Positions 24,026-36,010 of a stretch of DNA of 64,000 nucleotides are shown here, piece by piece. Positions within the stretch are counted from its first letter, which is position 1. Every line of letters starts with the position of its first letter. The stretch spans positions 12,496,097-12,560,096 of the forward strand of contig JACMZG010001913.1 in NCBI GenBank assembly GCA_018340805.1. The letters are read 5' to 3'. This DNA is from Microvelia longipes. Lineage: Eukaryota > Arthropoda > Insecta > Hemiptera > Veliidae. A program made the position numbers and the translations under genes. The notes under the pieces were generated by a model. It was not told the DNA's origin and made no database searches. It was given only the letters and a program-made list of their open reading frames with translations.

Positions 24026-24654
24026 ATCGGTTTTAAAGAGAAAAGCGAGTTTTAAAGACTTAGTGCAGTATAACTTTGGTGAAATTATATATGTTAGTCT
24101 ATTCTACGAACGATTTTTTGCAAAGTTTTTTTATAGTTAAAATCTTATTTTAGGATCATGTTAAGGGATATCCCAAAAATAGAAAAATAGTCTCCTAACT
24201 TTGCATCACAGCTGTGATCGTACTGGACCAAAACATGTCCCGTTTTTCATGCTTTCGTTTATATCTTGGTAAGAATACAAAATATCAAAAATTATTTGAA
24301 ATAAAGTTTGAAGCTAAGTATATTGTCTAAAAACTAGTTTCTATTGGTTAACCTTCTATTTCAAACCATTAAAAAAGGATTTCAAGTGAAAAATGAACCA
24401 TAATTTTATTATTTATAACGTAAAGAAAGAGTTGCCACACTGACACGAAATTGTTAGGTATGGACTACGATAACTCAAAGGCAAACCGATCAAACATTAT
24501 TATATTTGGATATAATGTAGTACGAGTACGGACCAAGTTGTTACCATAAATTACAGATTTCAGATAATTATACAGACACAGCACTGGCCTGGTAAATTTT
24601 TCTTAAACGGGAATACTGAATTTACTGTATATTTGGAACGGCCATTGTCATGAC

Positions 24655-24790
24655 AAATAATGAAGAATAATAAAAGAAAAGAAGTCTCTCCACAAAATAA
24701 TACTTTATTGACATAGCGTTTTCAACCTAACGAGAGGTCATCATCAGTGCAAAACCGTTGAGATGTAAAGAAGAAGAGAAGTGAGTCTTT
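24655..24790 (-). mobile_element. Retroelement-like tail with hammerhead-like signature
   Basis: On the minus strand, CTGATGA (24747-24741), T, GACCT, six-nt loop, AGGTT, GAAA (24723-24720), then ACGCTATGTCAATAAAGTA and TTTTGTGGAGAGACTTCTTT. The same tail occurs near 32590-32680 and in both arms of the 41400-42245 element. Confidence 0.6.
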
Positions 24791-25999
24791 TCTTTCATTA
24801 TTTATAATGGACTCCATTCACGCTCACTCTAAGGGTATAAATAATGAAGAGATCAAAAAAATGAAGACAAACTTCTCTATAAGTGTTTTCTCTTCCATTG
24901 AGGAAAAAAAGTCCCGAGAAAGTTAAAATGAAAATTCGTCCGAAAAAAACTTACAAAAATGACAATCTGATAGCAAACCATTTGTTTTTAATAAAAATTT
25001 GACAGCTTTTTGAATTTTTTCGGACCCGTTCGTTGACTAGACTATGTTCTAAGGACGAGCAAAGCGGGTCCAAAAGTGTCCAAACATATTTAGCGTAGCG
25101 AATCTGATATAATAAGGAAAAGTGCCGAAGTAGTCTGTACTCGATTTTTTATAATTATGCGAAACTTGAAGAGTATAAAATAAATGAATAAATAAGAAGA
25201 TCTCAAAGAAAATAACAACCAGTTGCGTGTCGAGTCAGTCTAAGCAACAAATGTCGGAAAAAATTCATGCAATTTATTTACATAATCTTTTTCTATTTTT
25301 TATTTAAACTGTAATTCTAATTTTATTTCCAGAAACACCGAGCCTTGCTTCGAGGCAAATAAAATTCTACTTTTCCCCCTTTTTAAAACAGATTCCCGAA
25401 GGAAATCAACTTTTTTCCCACTGACTTTTCTATTTTATTTGCTTAAGGAAAACTCTTCTCACTGGTTTTTATTTATTTTATTTTTGTATATTTCTACCAG
25501 TTTCTCTTTTTGCTTTGGTTCTATGTTAGTGTTAAAGAAGAAGTATATATGGTTTCGTAATTTACACACGATATAAGTCGTCGGAAGTGTAACATTTCCG
25601 TCTTATCCGTTTAGAAGTAACTTTTAATTTGAACTAAAATTAATTTTACCCAGAGAAGAGAAAAAAGTGTACTTTTCTCCTTTTTGTAGCGTGGAGGGTA
25701 ATAATTAGGTATGAGGTACCTCGGAATTTATTCTTATCATATCGCGATTACTTCGTTCTCTCACTTCTGTAAAAATCTGTAATATTTAGAGTGATAACCC
25801 AGTCACGTAGTGACATCGCTTATCGGTGTAAAATTAATCGTACAAACCCGTGCATATAATTAAATTTATATTGAATTAATTTCAATATGAGTTTAAGTAT
25901 ATAAAAGATTTAATATCTTTTATTCTCATATATAATAAATGCTGGTTTTAAAGGGAATTTGCTTAGAGGAATATACTCATGCCGTATTTTAACTCCATT

Positions 26000-26440
26000 C
26001 TCCATTGCATGGAGTTTTAATTTTTAACAATAAAAAAAAGATTCATTCTACTTGATACAAATTGAGCTAATACAGATAATTTGAAAAAAAAACTTGGCTC
26101 ATTTCTTGGCGTTTAATAATACTAAAAGGAGCTAGATTTCCAATCGAGTTAAATAATTTATCAGTTCTTTTGCTCATTAATTGTGGTTAAAAGCGTCATT
26201 CAAAAAAGCAGGTTAACACAACAGGACCTCAGGATTTGGATTTTTGTGCCAAGTTTCATCACTCAACAAACTAAATACACGCACACGTCGCATTCAGAAA
26301 CACACACATACCTTAAATGCAAGAAGGCTTTAAACACCTAAAACGAATAATTTAAGTAAATTTTAAATACAATTTTTTTAATCTTTTGGTGCGAACACAA
26401 TATTTTCTTTTATAACTAAGGTAAGAAAAATGTAAAAATG
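26000..26440 (-). mobile_element. Family A fragment (5' half)
   Basis: The minus strand shows AGTATTGTGTTCGCACC-like start, TTATTCGTTTTAGGTGTTTAA, GTGTGTGTTTCTGAATG and a TTGGCAC..-type block in family order; strongly diverged. Confidence 0.45.
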
Positions 26441-26568
26441 ACATGACTTTATATTTACGTCTACAGAAGAAAGGGGAGTGTTTATTTGGTTTTAAACTTT
26501 GTTTGAAAGTTTAAAACTAAATTGTTTCAACTCTGTTTCACTTCCGAATAACCTAATATTTATTCGAT

Positions 26569-26715
26569 CATAGAGATATATTTCTAGAGGGGCACTATTG
26601 GTTGCATTTCAAAACATGCAAAAAGTAACACCTTCCATTATTATTATAATTAAATTAACAGAAAAAAATACTTTAACTTGTATAATAGAACGTTTGTAAT
26701 ACATAACAAGACAAT
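26569..26715 (+). mobile_element. hAT-type MITE, right part missing
   Basis: CATAGAGATATATTTCTAGA then GGGGCACTATTGGTT and AAAAGTAACA match the family's left half. The right TIR is absent. Confidence 0.7.
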
Positions 26716-26789
26716 AAAAATGTTTGAAAATGTTGAAAGAATGAGTTTGTGCACGATGACATCTGGGTGCAAGAGTTCTTTGTCGATTG

Positions 26790-27080
26790 GCCTAGCTAGA
26801 GTCTGGTGATGCTAGTGGAACTGATGAGATTGGTGAGACTGGAAGGACGAGGTCAATTGAGACTAATGTGATCAGAGGAGCTAGTAAGACTAGATGAAAC
26901 AAGCACAGAGTGAACTAGTAGTCGGCGCTAGCCAGAGCTGTGAGCCTAGCCAGAGTCTAGCTGGTCTAGATGAACTAGGCACACGGTGAACTAGTCGCAG
27001 ACACTAGCCAGGGCAGTGAGTTTAGATAGAGTCTGGTTGGGCTAGATGAACTAGACACTCTGTGAACTAGTTATATGTGC
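26790..27080. repeat. Minisatellite, about 72-bp units with GCTAGxCAGAG core
   Basis: Three clear units repeat CTAGATGAACTAGGCACACG, GTGAACTAGTCGCAGACACTA and GCCAGGGCAGTGAG. CTAG palindromes recur through the array. Confidence 0.75.
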
Positions 27081-27236
27081 TACCATGTACGGAGGGGGTG
27101 TTTCCTAGATGATTGGATGTGTACAAACTCAGGGGTTAATGTTGAGTGAGATTTGAGAGAGGGGAAAACGCTAAATGACCCTACGGGTTAAAGCGTAAAA
27201 AAAATATCTCTATGTATTTATGCGTACAGTCATTAT

Positions 27237-27306
27237 TAACGTGATATAGTTTTGTCACTCCAACGTGATATAGTTTTGCCACACCAACGTGATATAGTTT
27301 TGTGAC
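27237..27306. repeat. Minisatellite, 28-bp unit, three copies
   Basis: AACGTGATATAGTTTTGTCA repeated three times with small changes. The open frame across it simply reads the repeat (TKLYHVGV). Confidence 0.85.
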
Positions 27307-27489
27307 CGAGTTTACCCGATTTGACTGATTGACAGAGTGAAAAGGAATAATTGAAGTGCGCATGTACTCAAGCCTTTAGCTTGCTTCTTTATGTCCCAAT
27401 TTTCGAAAGTGGATTGACCCTTCTTCTGCCATTTTTTCTCTATTCGAAAAATTCAAAAAAATAGAAAAATAATTTCATCGGGTTATGCT

Positions 27490-27655
27490 TTAGATCGCAT
27501 GTAATCATACATAAGCTTTGGCTTGCGTGTAGTCATACATATGCTTTGGCTCGCATGTAGTCCTACATTAGCTTTGACTCGCGTGTAGTCACATAAGTTT
27601 TAGCTAGCATGTAGACATACATAAGCTTTGGCTCGCATGCAGTCATACATAAGAC
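27490..27655 (+). repeat. Minisatellite, about 28-bp unit, about six copies
   Basis: Units of the type GCATGTAGTCATACATAAGC plus TTTGGCTC. A single copy of this phrase occurs inside the long family A copies, so the array looks like an internal expansion of family A. Confidence 0.75.
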
Positions 27656-27965
27656 ATATATGTTCCAATTTTCATGTCATTATTTGCATTAGTTCAATTT
27701 TTATCGAATGACTTTTATACGTTTGTTAATTAAAAAAAAATTGAGTCGAAATTTGGTAAATATTTCTTTACGTAATAAATAAGTGGTGTACTGAGTTTTA
27801 TTTTATTACGTCAAGTGCATATAAAGTTTTTGTTTGATCATAATTCAGGTGACCGGGAAATAAAACTAATGTAATTACTATCTGAGGAAGAGCGAAGCGA
27901 GTTAAAAATAGTGGGGATGAGCGTAGCAAATCCGATGTAGGGAGAAAAAATTCCGTTCCCGATTT
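27656..27965 (+). mobile_element. Family A fragment (3' half)
   Basis: ATTTTTATCGAATGACTTTT, TTGAGTCGAAATTTGGTAAA and TTACGTAATAAATAAGTGG are followed directly by the GAGCGAAGCGAG / GATGAGCGTAGC tail and CCGTTCCCGATTT. The 5S-like block is deleted here. Confidence 0.65.
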
Positions 27966-28008
27966 CCGTATCTAGTATCTACATAGCTAAAAATAATTTA
28001 AGACATAC

Positions 28009-28084
28009 CATCGTGTTCAGAGGGGTAATGGTCATAATCTTGGTATTCGCCTAACGCTGAACTAAATACTGCAACCAGTGTGAT
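28009..28084 (-). CDS. Gene B, exon 2: signal-peptide end
   Basis: A 76-nt exon (25 codons plus 1 nt) between a TTTTGTTTAG acceptor and a GTATGT donor. It encodes ITLVAVFSSALGEYQDYDHY then PSEHD, and the leftover G pairs with GA of exon 3 to make glycine. The hydrophobic start followed by SSA^LGEYQ is the end of a signal peptide. ALGEYQ is identical to the corresponding part of gene A, and both exons end in phase 1. Splice phases on both sides agree. Confidence 0.82.
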
Positions 28085-28450
28085 CTAAACAAAAAACAAT
28101 AAACATCCGTATTAAAGAATACAAATAGAAATACATTGGTTTATTTATTATTGTACACCAGAGTGCAATCACAGAACTACAAATATATATATTTTTTTTG
28201 AGGCAGAACCCCTAAAATTTAAAAGTCGGACCCCACCAAAAAAATTGTATTACCTCAAAGTCTATTTTAGTCCAACAGAGTCTTTTTAAAGCAATAAAAA
28301 AAATTTGATTTATTATTTTGGGGCCGCACTTCAAAAATTTGTTTGCGGGGTCCGACCCAATAAACGTTAGAATAAAATACAACAAAAAATATGAAAATAA
28401 GAATATAACAATCATTAAATGACATCAACGTTCTGGAGACAAAATCTTGT

Positions 28451-28677
28451 ATGCACCTTGGAAGTAAAATGTTACTTTTTTCATGCAGTTACCCTTCCTC
28501 GGCTTCGCCTCGGGAGTTAATAGTCAAAACTTCCTCGGCTTTCCCTCGAAAGTTAAAACACGTAAATCACTCGGCTTTGCCTCGGGAGTTAAATGCTTTG
28601 GTTCCTTCGGTTTTCGCTTTAAAAAATCAACTAACTTCTCAGGGGAATAATAATATTCTTTACTCCCTTGGTGCATA
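28451..28677 (+). repeat. Family B: GC-rich CTCGGCTTCGCCTCGGGAG hairpin repeats between inverted ends
   Basis: Three to four units of CCTCGGCTTCGCCTCGGGAG followed by TTAA lie between TGCACCTTGGAAGTAAAATG and TACTCCCTTGGTGCATAA, which are inverted relatives of each other. Related, more decayed units are at 14290-14460, 56925-57115 and 61865-62060. The open frame across it is repeat-driven (ASPRELIVK type). Confidence 0.6.
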
Positions 28678-29658
28678 AAAAAACTATTTTGGCCCCTATT
28701 AATTAAATAAACATTAAAACCTCAAAGTAAAAGTGAGTGGAATGAGGGATAAAATTATTTTTTAAAAAAAAACTAAAGTTTCATTTTTAGTATAAAAGTA
28801 GGGTAACAAACTTTTGTAGCCCGTTTGTTAACTAAGCGACAAGGAGTTCTTTTAATTTATTTTAATCCGATTTTACCTGCAGCTCTTTTTCCCGGAGCGG
28901 TGTTGGAAGAACTAGAAAAAACATTTTTTTGTGTGTTACTTAAGAAAAAAAGTTTTTAATAGGATGATAAGATTTATTCCAGTGGTTTTATTTCCCCCGT
29001 TTTTATTTTTTTAAGCAGATTAGGTTATGAAGTTTTACAACGTACGGTGGTTGAATTTCAATTTTTAATTATCCAACTTTTTTCGTAAAGTTAAATGATG
29101 GAGAAAATTAACTTTTAAATTGAATTTAAGTTTAATAGGAGACTTAAAAAGTTTGCATAAAGTTTTGGGGAAATTCTATGAGACTTAGAAATTGACAAAG
29201 CAGCTTTAAAATATGGCTAAAAAGCATATATACCTAGTATATTTGGTTCTTTGTGGCGACTTTGTGTTTATTTAGTCAAGAACGTCAATTTATCAAATAT
29301 TAAATTTTTATTAATTTACATAAAATAAATTTATATTGTTTTTCTTAGGGTGCTATAAAGTGTCGTCTTAACAGCCTTTGAATGTTAGTAAAGAACGATT
29401 TTTTGCTAAGGTGATAATAAAATTTATTTTACGTCCGCCGGCTGTAAAACTTTTCTTAAAATCCGTTACGCAAATCTGTAAGGAAAGTAAATACTGTAAG
29501 TAATATTAAAGAAAAAGAATTTAAGGTTTAAAGAAAGCGTATACATTAAAATCTACATCATGAAATAATAACAAATAGAAGCGCTAATAGTGGCGTTAAA
29601 ACAAAGAAGAATGAGAAGATGGAGTTTTGAATAACAAAAAATGTTGTAAACAACAGAA

Positions 29659-29925
29659 ATAGATATATATTACTAGAGGAGCCCTATTGGTTGCATTTCG
29701 AAACATGAAAAAAGTAACCTGACCACATTTGATATCAAAATAATCAAATAAACAGAACAACACTTACATAGTAGAACGTTTAAAATACAAATCAAAACAC
29801 AATGTGCGTGAAACCGAAAACAATTGGTTTGTTACAACCTTAACTCACTCTTGGAGGAGGTTACACAGAGCCCCATAAATATGTTTCAAGCATCTTAATA
29901 TATTGAGATAAACTATCTCTCTATG
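29659..29925 (+). mobile_element. hAT-type MITE, degraded ends
   Basis: AATAGATATATATTACTAGA starts the copy, and the internal blocks AAGTAACCTGACCACATT and TTGGAGGAGGTTACACAGAG are present. It ends CTCTCTATG. The flanks ACAACAGA and ACAAAGGA agree at 6 of 8 bases, consistent with an old 8-bp duplication. Confidence 0.7.
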
Positions 29926-30074
29926 ACAAAGGATATATTGAGGTTATATTAATAACACAGTTACATTTTTTTTTTAAATTATTTCTGTTTTATTTAGTTT
30001 TTAACGAAAATTGTTAAAAAATAAATTAATTTTACTTTTCCTCATTTATACCGTAGGTATAAAGAAAAAGTATT

Positions 30075-30460
30075 CCACCAGAAATCGGCCACGAATGAGA
30101 TACCATGTAATATTAATTATTTATTGTGATATTTCGCTCTAAACACAGAGCATTATCAAGCAAACATCGTAGTGTGTTTTTTAACACTACAAACATCGTA
30201 GTGTATTTTTTAAACTCTGCAAACATCGTTGTGTGTTTTTTAAACACCACAATCATCGCAGTGTGTTTTTTAACACTACAAACATCGTAGTGTGTTTTTT
30301 AACTCTACAAACATCGTAGTGTGTTTTTTAAACGCTACAAACATCATAGTGTGTTTTTAAACACTACAAACATTGTAGTGTTTCAAGCGAAATATCAAAA
30401 TAAATAATTAATATTACCTGGTGTCTTATTTGTGCCCGATTTCTGGTGGAATATTCAATT
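30075..30460. mobile_element. Foldback element with minisatellite core and hammerhead-like signature
   Basis: About 67-bp inverted arms (ATTCCACCAGAAATCGGCCA .. and its inverse, ending TTTCTGGTGGAAT) enclose about seven 30-bp units of CTACAAACATCGTAGTGTGT plus T-rich spacer (30165-30380). On the minus strand the left arm shows TTGATAA-T-GCTCT-6 nt-AGAGC-GAAA (30159-30132). Confidence 0.75.
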
Positions 30461-31282
30461 ATGGAGACCAATAATACAAATAATGAAAAAAGAATGTGTT
30501 AAAAAAAAAGTAAATATAAAAAGTATTGTGTTTGCAAAGAAAACCCGCCAGCTGGGATGTCTCGTCTCGAGTGTCCAGTCTCAATGGTAAACTTGTGAAC
30601 GTCAGCTGATGAAAATCCGCTAAAATTGGGACAATGATTCATAAATCATTGACTTTCTTTTGTTCAATGATAATTTTCATTGCTTTAACACTAATAATTG
30701 TTTTAATCAGTTAATTAAGGTTTCGAAGATAATCTTCGAAACCCTTATATCTTTCTGTCGAGCGTCTGTCTGTCCGATTTCTCATCTCAGGAACTACAAT
30801 AGCTAGGAAGTTGAAATTTTTTTTTATATTAATTAGTTTATTTGATTAATGTTGTTTTACATATTTTCAAGAGATATGTACTCTCTCGTACTTGGTGAGT
30901 ATAAGGTCTTAAAACGATCATACGATTTTTAGAAAATTGTATAGTTCCTTTTGAATTAAAATTATCATTGAGGTCTAAGACAAAAATATTACATTAAATC
31001 ACTTGATTAGTTCCGAATAATATATACCGATATTGATTAATATATAAAATTGATTAATTTCCATATTCTATTCCACTTCATTAAAGTTATCAGACTATAG
31101 TATTAGAGACCAATATCCGTGGGTAAATAGACTAGGTCAATACAGGTAAATAGTCTAAGTTCATATCCTAATTATTCAATATCAATTTGTTGTTTATTGT
31201 GTCTCATATTGTATTATATCGTCTTTGTCAAGTTAAAGATAAGATAATTATATTAAAAGATAATATATTTTTTATAACCCTG

Positions 31283-31988
31283 ATTTGTCCTTATTTATAC
31301 TGTAGTTATATAGGAAATGTATCGTGTCTGCAAAAATCCGAAACCGAGATGTCTCCGGAATTGTCCGTTTTATATGTTTTTAAGGCCTCCTGAGAGGTTT
31401 TCACAAAGTTGTATGTATTGTAGCTCCCAGCGTTTTTATGCCAGAAAACTGAAACTTTGTACTTAAATCAATTTATAGGCGTAATTGTGCTATCGGAATA
31501 ATATTTTTTAAGACGTTGATCCTTAATAATGTCTCAGCAAAATTTCGAAAAATCATAAACCGTAGAAAAATGGATTGGATTTCGATTTGTCACGCATCAG
31601 GTTATGTTTAAGAATAACATATGAGCCAAGTTTCATCTCATTATCAGCATTAATTCAACTTTTATTCAATGACTTGTGTACGTTTTTTAAAAATATGTAA
31701 GAAATCGAAAAAATCACCTGATTGAGATTAAATTTGGTGCAAATGTATCTCTTTAATTAATAAATAAGTAAACAAAGTTTCGTTCCAATACAAGTTATCC
31801 ACGATTTTTGTTGTATCATAAAAGTTAAGAAGTATCGAGCGTGATCATTGTCTAGATGGGTAACCGCTGGAAATGGAAAGAATGCATTTTCCATCTGAGG
31901 ACGAGTAAAGGTCCGAAAGAGGGAAGATGGGCGTGGCAAATCCAATGTGATGAGGAAAAGTTCCGAGGTACCCCGTACCCGATTTTTT
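31283..31988 (+). mobile_element. Family A, near full-length plus-strand copy with 5S-like segment
   Basis: Starts CCTTATTTATACTGTAGTTA, passes CTCCGGAATTGTCCG, AGGCCTCCTGAG, GTAGCTCCCAGCG, ATTTGGTGCAAATGTATC and TTAATTAATAAATAAG. It then reaches the 5S-like segment at 31821-31870 and ends with the tail GTTCCGAGGTACCCCGTACC then CGATTTTTTT (a possible Pol III terminator). Open frames on both strands across 31757-32041 are shadows of this repeat. Confidence 0.78.
31821..31870 (+). other. 5S rRNA-like segment (copy 3)
   Basis: AAAGTTAAGAAGTATCGAGC, GTGATCATTGTCTAGATGGG and TAACCGCTGG line up with the A box, intermediate element and C box of animal 5S rRNA, with a few substitutions. Confidence 0.65.
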
Positions 31989-32584
31989 TAAATCTTTGCC
32001 TCAATAAAAACATACTAGGGCATGTATTAATAAATGTTTAGGCATGTATACACATCCAAGAGGCATATAGTTATAAAAGACAAAGAATCAGAAACTATAA
32101 GGTTTAGTATTTCTAATTACGGTAGCTGATTATTTGATTAGTTATATCTTACTCCAACAATGCAATATAAAGCTGTATATTATTTCAGCAAATGCTATGA
32201 TTTTCATGCCTCTGGCAATGACAATCAGAAAGGTACCTTTGTATTCTTTAATCACTCCCCACCTTAATTTTCTAGTTTGAAGGGAAAATGAATACATAGT
32301 TTTTTCTTGAAAATCTACTTACTATATTCGAGTGTATTGGTGCTCTCATTAAATTGAATTATATCAATTGACTGATCATTGAATGAAAATAGCAAAGTTA
32401 GGACGCTGGTTATCTGTATCATCAGTGTTTCAAATATTAGTTCCAAAATCCGTTTCAGTATTCCCTGATCACACCATATAGCTAGTTAGAGGTCGGTCAA
32501 GAAGTTAAAAAATAATAAATGGAAGACGAGTTAATACTTGTAAGTCTATTTTCGTTACTGAAATTATAGAAGTTTTTAGCAAGT

Positions 32585-32695
32585 CTTACTAAGAAAAACC
32601 AAGGGTGAAAGAGTCTTTCCGCAAAATCATAGTTTAATGGCAAAGCGCTTTTAATACACAATCATAAGGTCATCATCAGTACCATACAAGTATGA
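32585..32695 (-). mobile_element. Retroelement-like tail with decayed hammerhead-like signature
   Basis: The minus strand has CTGATGA-T-GACCT (32679-32667), then a stem partner too changed to pair, TTAAAAGCGCTTTGCCA and TTGCGGAAAGACTCTTT. Clearly related to 24655-24790. Confidence 0.55.
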
Positions 32696-32808
32696 AGACG
32701 AAATTTAGGAATACATTAAACGTTTTTATTTTAAGATGTTTACAGATCGGTATCTTAAGAAAATTGATAATTCTATTTAGTTATACATACATACACACAT
32801 AGACACAC

Positions 32809-32812
<4 letters not shown>

Positions 32813-32883
<71 letters not shown>

Positions 32884-32903
32884 TATATATTATATATATA
32901 TGT
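32813..32903. repeat. (TA)n microsatellite with (TG)n end
   Basis: TA dinucleotides with two phase breaks, followed by TGTGTGTGTGTG. Confidence 0.95.
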
Positions 32904-33008
32904 GTGTGTGTGTGGTCTCTTCGTCTGTGGAAGAACTTAATCAGTTCGAAACGTTACGTTTTTATTGTAAGTTTTTCTAAATGTTTCTATATATTTCTTA
33001 TAATTAAG

Positions 33009-33050
33009 TATATATATATATATATAATATATATATTATATTATAATATA

Positions 33051-33082
<32 letters not shown>

Positions 33083-33084
33083 GA
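33009..33084. repeat. (TA)n microsatellite
   Basis: TA dinucleotides with several phase breaks. Confidence 0.95.
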
Positions 33085-33149
33085 CCATAGAGAAACTTTA
33101 AAACCATACGTAGAGTAAAATAAAAACCAAGACTTAGCTGACGTCACAG

Positions 33150-33490
33150 CGCGCAGGTTTATCTAATTATCTGCATTAGACAACTTTTTACATTACTTGT
33201 ATATGTTTTTTAAACAATCAGAAAATAATATAATTCAGTTGAAATTTGGTACAAAGTCATCTTTTATATTAAGTTATGTTTTAGTACGGAAATTATATCT
33301 ACGGTTTTTGTTGAATCATAAAAGTTAAGCATTTTGCATGGTCAGTGTCTGAATGGGTGACAACTAAGAATGGAATAAATGATTTATTTGTCTAGGAACG
33401 AGCAAAGCAAGTCTGAAGTAGTGAGGATGAGCGTAGCGATTCCGATAAGTTGTGGTAAAGTTCCGAGATACAATGTACCTGATTTTTAAA
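33150..33490 (+). mobile_element. Family A fragment (3' half) with 5S-like segment (copy 4)
   Basis: AATTCAGTTGAAATTTGGTA, ATCATAAAAGTTAAGC and GGTCAGTGTCTGAATGGGTG (5S-like, 33321-33370) are followed by GAACGAGCAAAGCAAG, GGATGAGCGTAGCG and GTACCTGATTTTT. Start is truncated. Confidence 0.72.
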
Positions 33491-33990
33491 ATAAACAGAT
33501 CAGAACAGTTTACTTAATTAAGTTTGAAAAATCACCGAAAGAAAAAAAGATGTATAAAGTCAGCAATAAAAAAGATCGTAAAATAAATGTCAATTTTGTT
33601 AAATACAAGGTACTTTTATCAAAACATTTTATTGTCCTAAGGGCGTACTTAAATTATACACTTTTCTTATTCACTTTAATTAATTTTATAAGGATTTTTA
33701 AAGAAATATCATTTTCTAAAACTCTGTTTAGTATTAAGTTTTTATTTTATGTTTTCACTTTTATTTTGACTCTTTTATTTCCTTATTTTATTTATATTTT
33801 TTTATTATTATATAATGTTTTTATTAATTGATACATGCTTTTATTATATTTAAATCTGAAAAAACGGAAATAAATCTAAAAGATAATATAACTTATCACG
33901 TTAAGCATTATTTTCTAAAACACCATACCAAATAATTATTAATTTTTATATTTTTATTTAGGTATTTCTGTAATTATATTTTCCTATAAT

Positions 33991-34903
33991 ACGACACACG
34001 GCTAAAATCAATTGACAGCGCGCCAAAAATCTGTGAGGGAAAGAATTCTATTGGTTCAGACCGACCGCGCTCTTTCCCCCTCCACCTCATGCCAACCTCA
34101 GTACAAAAAATACCTTTTTCGTAAATAAAATCATAAAAAGGCAACACTGGTTGTAAACAATTGTAACCTCGCGACGCTTTTATTTCCCTCATTGTGTATA
34201 TTGATCTGTTTAAGTTCGTTTCGTTTCATTCCAATCTGTTCAATTCATCCAATTATTGCGGAGTTTTAATATGATCTGAGTGTCTTATATTTGACGCATG
34301 GACATTGACGAATTCTTCAAGCATTTCTTGCTATTTGAGTACAGCGCAGGTTCTGTGGTCTGTTAACCAAAAGACAGCATTTTTTTGGAAAATGGCATGT
34401 CTTTCAATATATGACAGTCTTGACTTTTTTAAGTCATGGATGCATATTGTGTCATATTATTTTTATGATATGAAACAACACGCATTCAATTATACAAACT
34501 TGACACAAAAAAGCAGTTTGTTTTGGAAAAAAGTAAATATAGCTGACGATTTATTTAATCGTCAAACTTTTATCATAGAACTATTATGATCCATTGCATT
34601 ACGTAATTAACATCTTAACTCCACTTAATTTATACTTCCCGAACAAATTTAAAGCAACACTTAGTTGGTAAATTTATAAGATTCAACAATATTCCTACTT
34701 ATGAATAATAGTTTTTAAAAAATAAAAAAATAGGATATCAAATAAAAACAAATAATAAAATTCAAAACATATCCTGACTTACAGTGTTGCCAGAGTAGGG
34801 AATTTTTTTTGTTACTTAAAAGAAGGGATTTTTTTGTTAAAAAAAGAGGGTTGAAAGCATTGAGATTTTGGCGGGCTGTCAATTGATTTTAGCCGTGTGT
34901 CGT
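33991..34903 (+). mobile_element. Non-autonomous DNA element, family Z (TIR ACGACACACGG)
   Basis: Long terminal inverted repeats start ACGACACACGGCTAAAATCA and end with the inverse TGATTTTAGCCGTGTGTCGT; about 40 bp of each end pair. A second, similar copy lies at 53251-54120 in the same orientation and a short one at 52375-52871. No transposase frame is present. The superfamily is not determinable; TA-rich flanks hide the target duplication. Confidence 0.75.
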
Positions 34904-35116
34904 ATTATAGTGTTCTGCTTTGTTTTTTTTTTTTTTTAAATAAAATAAGCTAGGTATGTGATTATAAATTAAACTACTACTTCAAATTATTTTATTTTTA
35001 AAACACTATAACAATTAATTTTTTTAATTTAATTTATATTTTTATTGTATAATTTACTATATTTTTCAAAGATATATTAAAGTAAGGAAGTAAATATAAA
35101 AAGAAATATCACTTAC

Positions 35117-35128
35117 AGCGAATAACAT
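35117..35128 (-). CDS. Gene B, exon 1 (12-nt coding start, proposed)
   Basis: Minus-strand ATG TTA TTC GCT directly followed by a GTAAGT donor (35111-35116). MLFA joins exon 2 in phase 0 to give MLFAITLVAVFSSALGEYQ, a complete signal peptide. The size, phase and first residues (ML..) mirror gene A exon 1. It lies about 7 kb from exon 2, so transcript evidence is needed, but no better start was seen. Confidence 0.58.
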
Positions 35129-35765
35129 TTTGATATATGCTGCGGGTCCTGTCCTATTTCTGTACATTTAATCACTAAACTTATTTTAATAAAAAAAAAC
35201 AAAAGCAAAACAACTTTTAAAAGCTGCTCTGCTGATTGGAAAACTATAAAATAACTGTCACTGAATGAATGAATTAAAATTCAGTGTTAACTCGTATTAT
35301 ATATTGCAGGTCAGTCGTCGGCATTTTCAGGGGAAAATATGAAAAATGGAGAGGGAATGAATAAAATGAAAATAATTGAGCAATTTTCGCAAAAAAGGGT
35401 GTTAAAGGAGGTGGTTTATGTCTTATTAGGCCTGGCAAGGTCTGCCTGTACGCTTGGTTTAGTGTCCATCCATCCAAAAACTATTTTGGAATATACACTG
35501 AATGTATCGTGGATTTTGTATTATCGATTGCATAAATTGTATTGTTTTTTCGCTTTTTACGAGTAGAATTAGGACCGGATATTTCAAGTTCATTACCGTT
35601 TTATTTGCATTCTTTTAACACTCTCTTTTTTTAAAAAGTATTTTTAATTTAATTAATGCAATATGGTCTTCTTTGTTTTTAGTTAATAAAATTGTGTCAA
35701 ATTAAAAGGTTTTGTTTAATAGAGTTAAACAAATTTCAATTTGAATGGAATTATTTTTGCGAGAA
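35129..35765. other. Upstream flank of gene B
   Basis: Expected 5' UTR and promoter. Minus-strand TTTTATAG near 35250 is a possible but unconvincing TATA element. The short overlapping frames at 35274-35566 have no recognisable content. Confidence 0.3.
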
Positions 35766-36004
35766 GCAATTAGTCTCTTAAGCAAAAAGTACTATTAAGT
35801 TACAAACGCTCTTAAGTGAAAATAATATTAATCTAGTAATACGTTGCATCAGTAACTCACGTTGGAGGAATACATAAAATAAAGTCCTGGTAAATAAATG
35901 TGATGGTAAATAAATATAAGGATTTTTAAATAAGGATAGCTTGGCCCTAATAAAATGTAATAAAGACTCATTTCGATCGCTAAAATGAGGAAAAGTAATA
36001 ATGT

Positions 36005-36010
36005 TATATA

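Larger units (their letters stand above)
20180..28008 (-). other. Gene B intron 2, filled with repeats
   Basis: A 7.8-kb intron bounded by GTATGT (28003-28008) and TTCTAG. Recognisable content is listed separately: foldback relics, family A pieces, hAT-type MITE fragments and minisatellites. Stretches 20182-21050, 21320-22550, 22625-23085, 24030-24655 and 24800-26000 hold nothing I can name. Confidence 0.6.
28085..35116 (-). other. Gene B intron 1 (proposed)
   Basis: About 7 kb between the proposed 12-nt exon 1 and exon 2, with GTAAGT and TTTAG ends. Carries several transposons listed separately. Stretches 28690-29650, 30470-31280, 32000-32580, 33500-33980 are AT-rich with nothing recognised. 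Confidence 0.5.

Noticed and set aside
30165..30380. CRISPR-like array (regular repeats of about 30 bp)
   Set aside because: Eukaryotic context, spacers are near-constant T-rich fillers rather than unique sequences; it is a minisatellite inside a foldback element.
33550..33831. 93-codon hydrophobic frame
   Set aside because: Composition-driven AT-rich open frame with no start context or relatives.
34305..34589. 94-codon frame as a transposase of family Z
   Set aside because: No DDE or zinc-finger features, and the second copy (53251-54120) does not preserve the frame.
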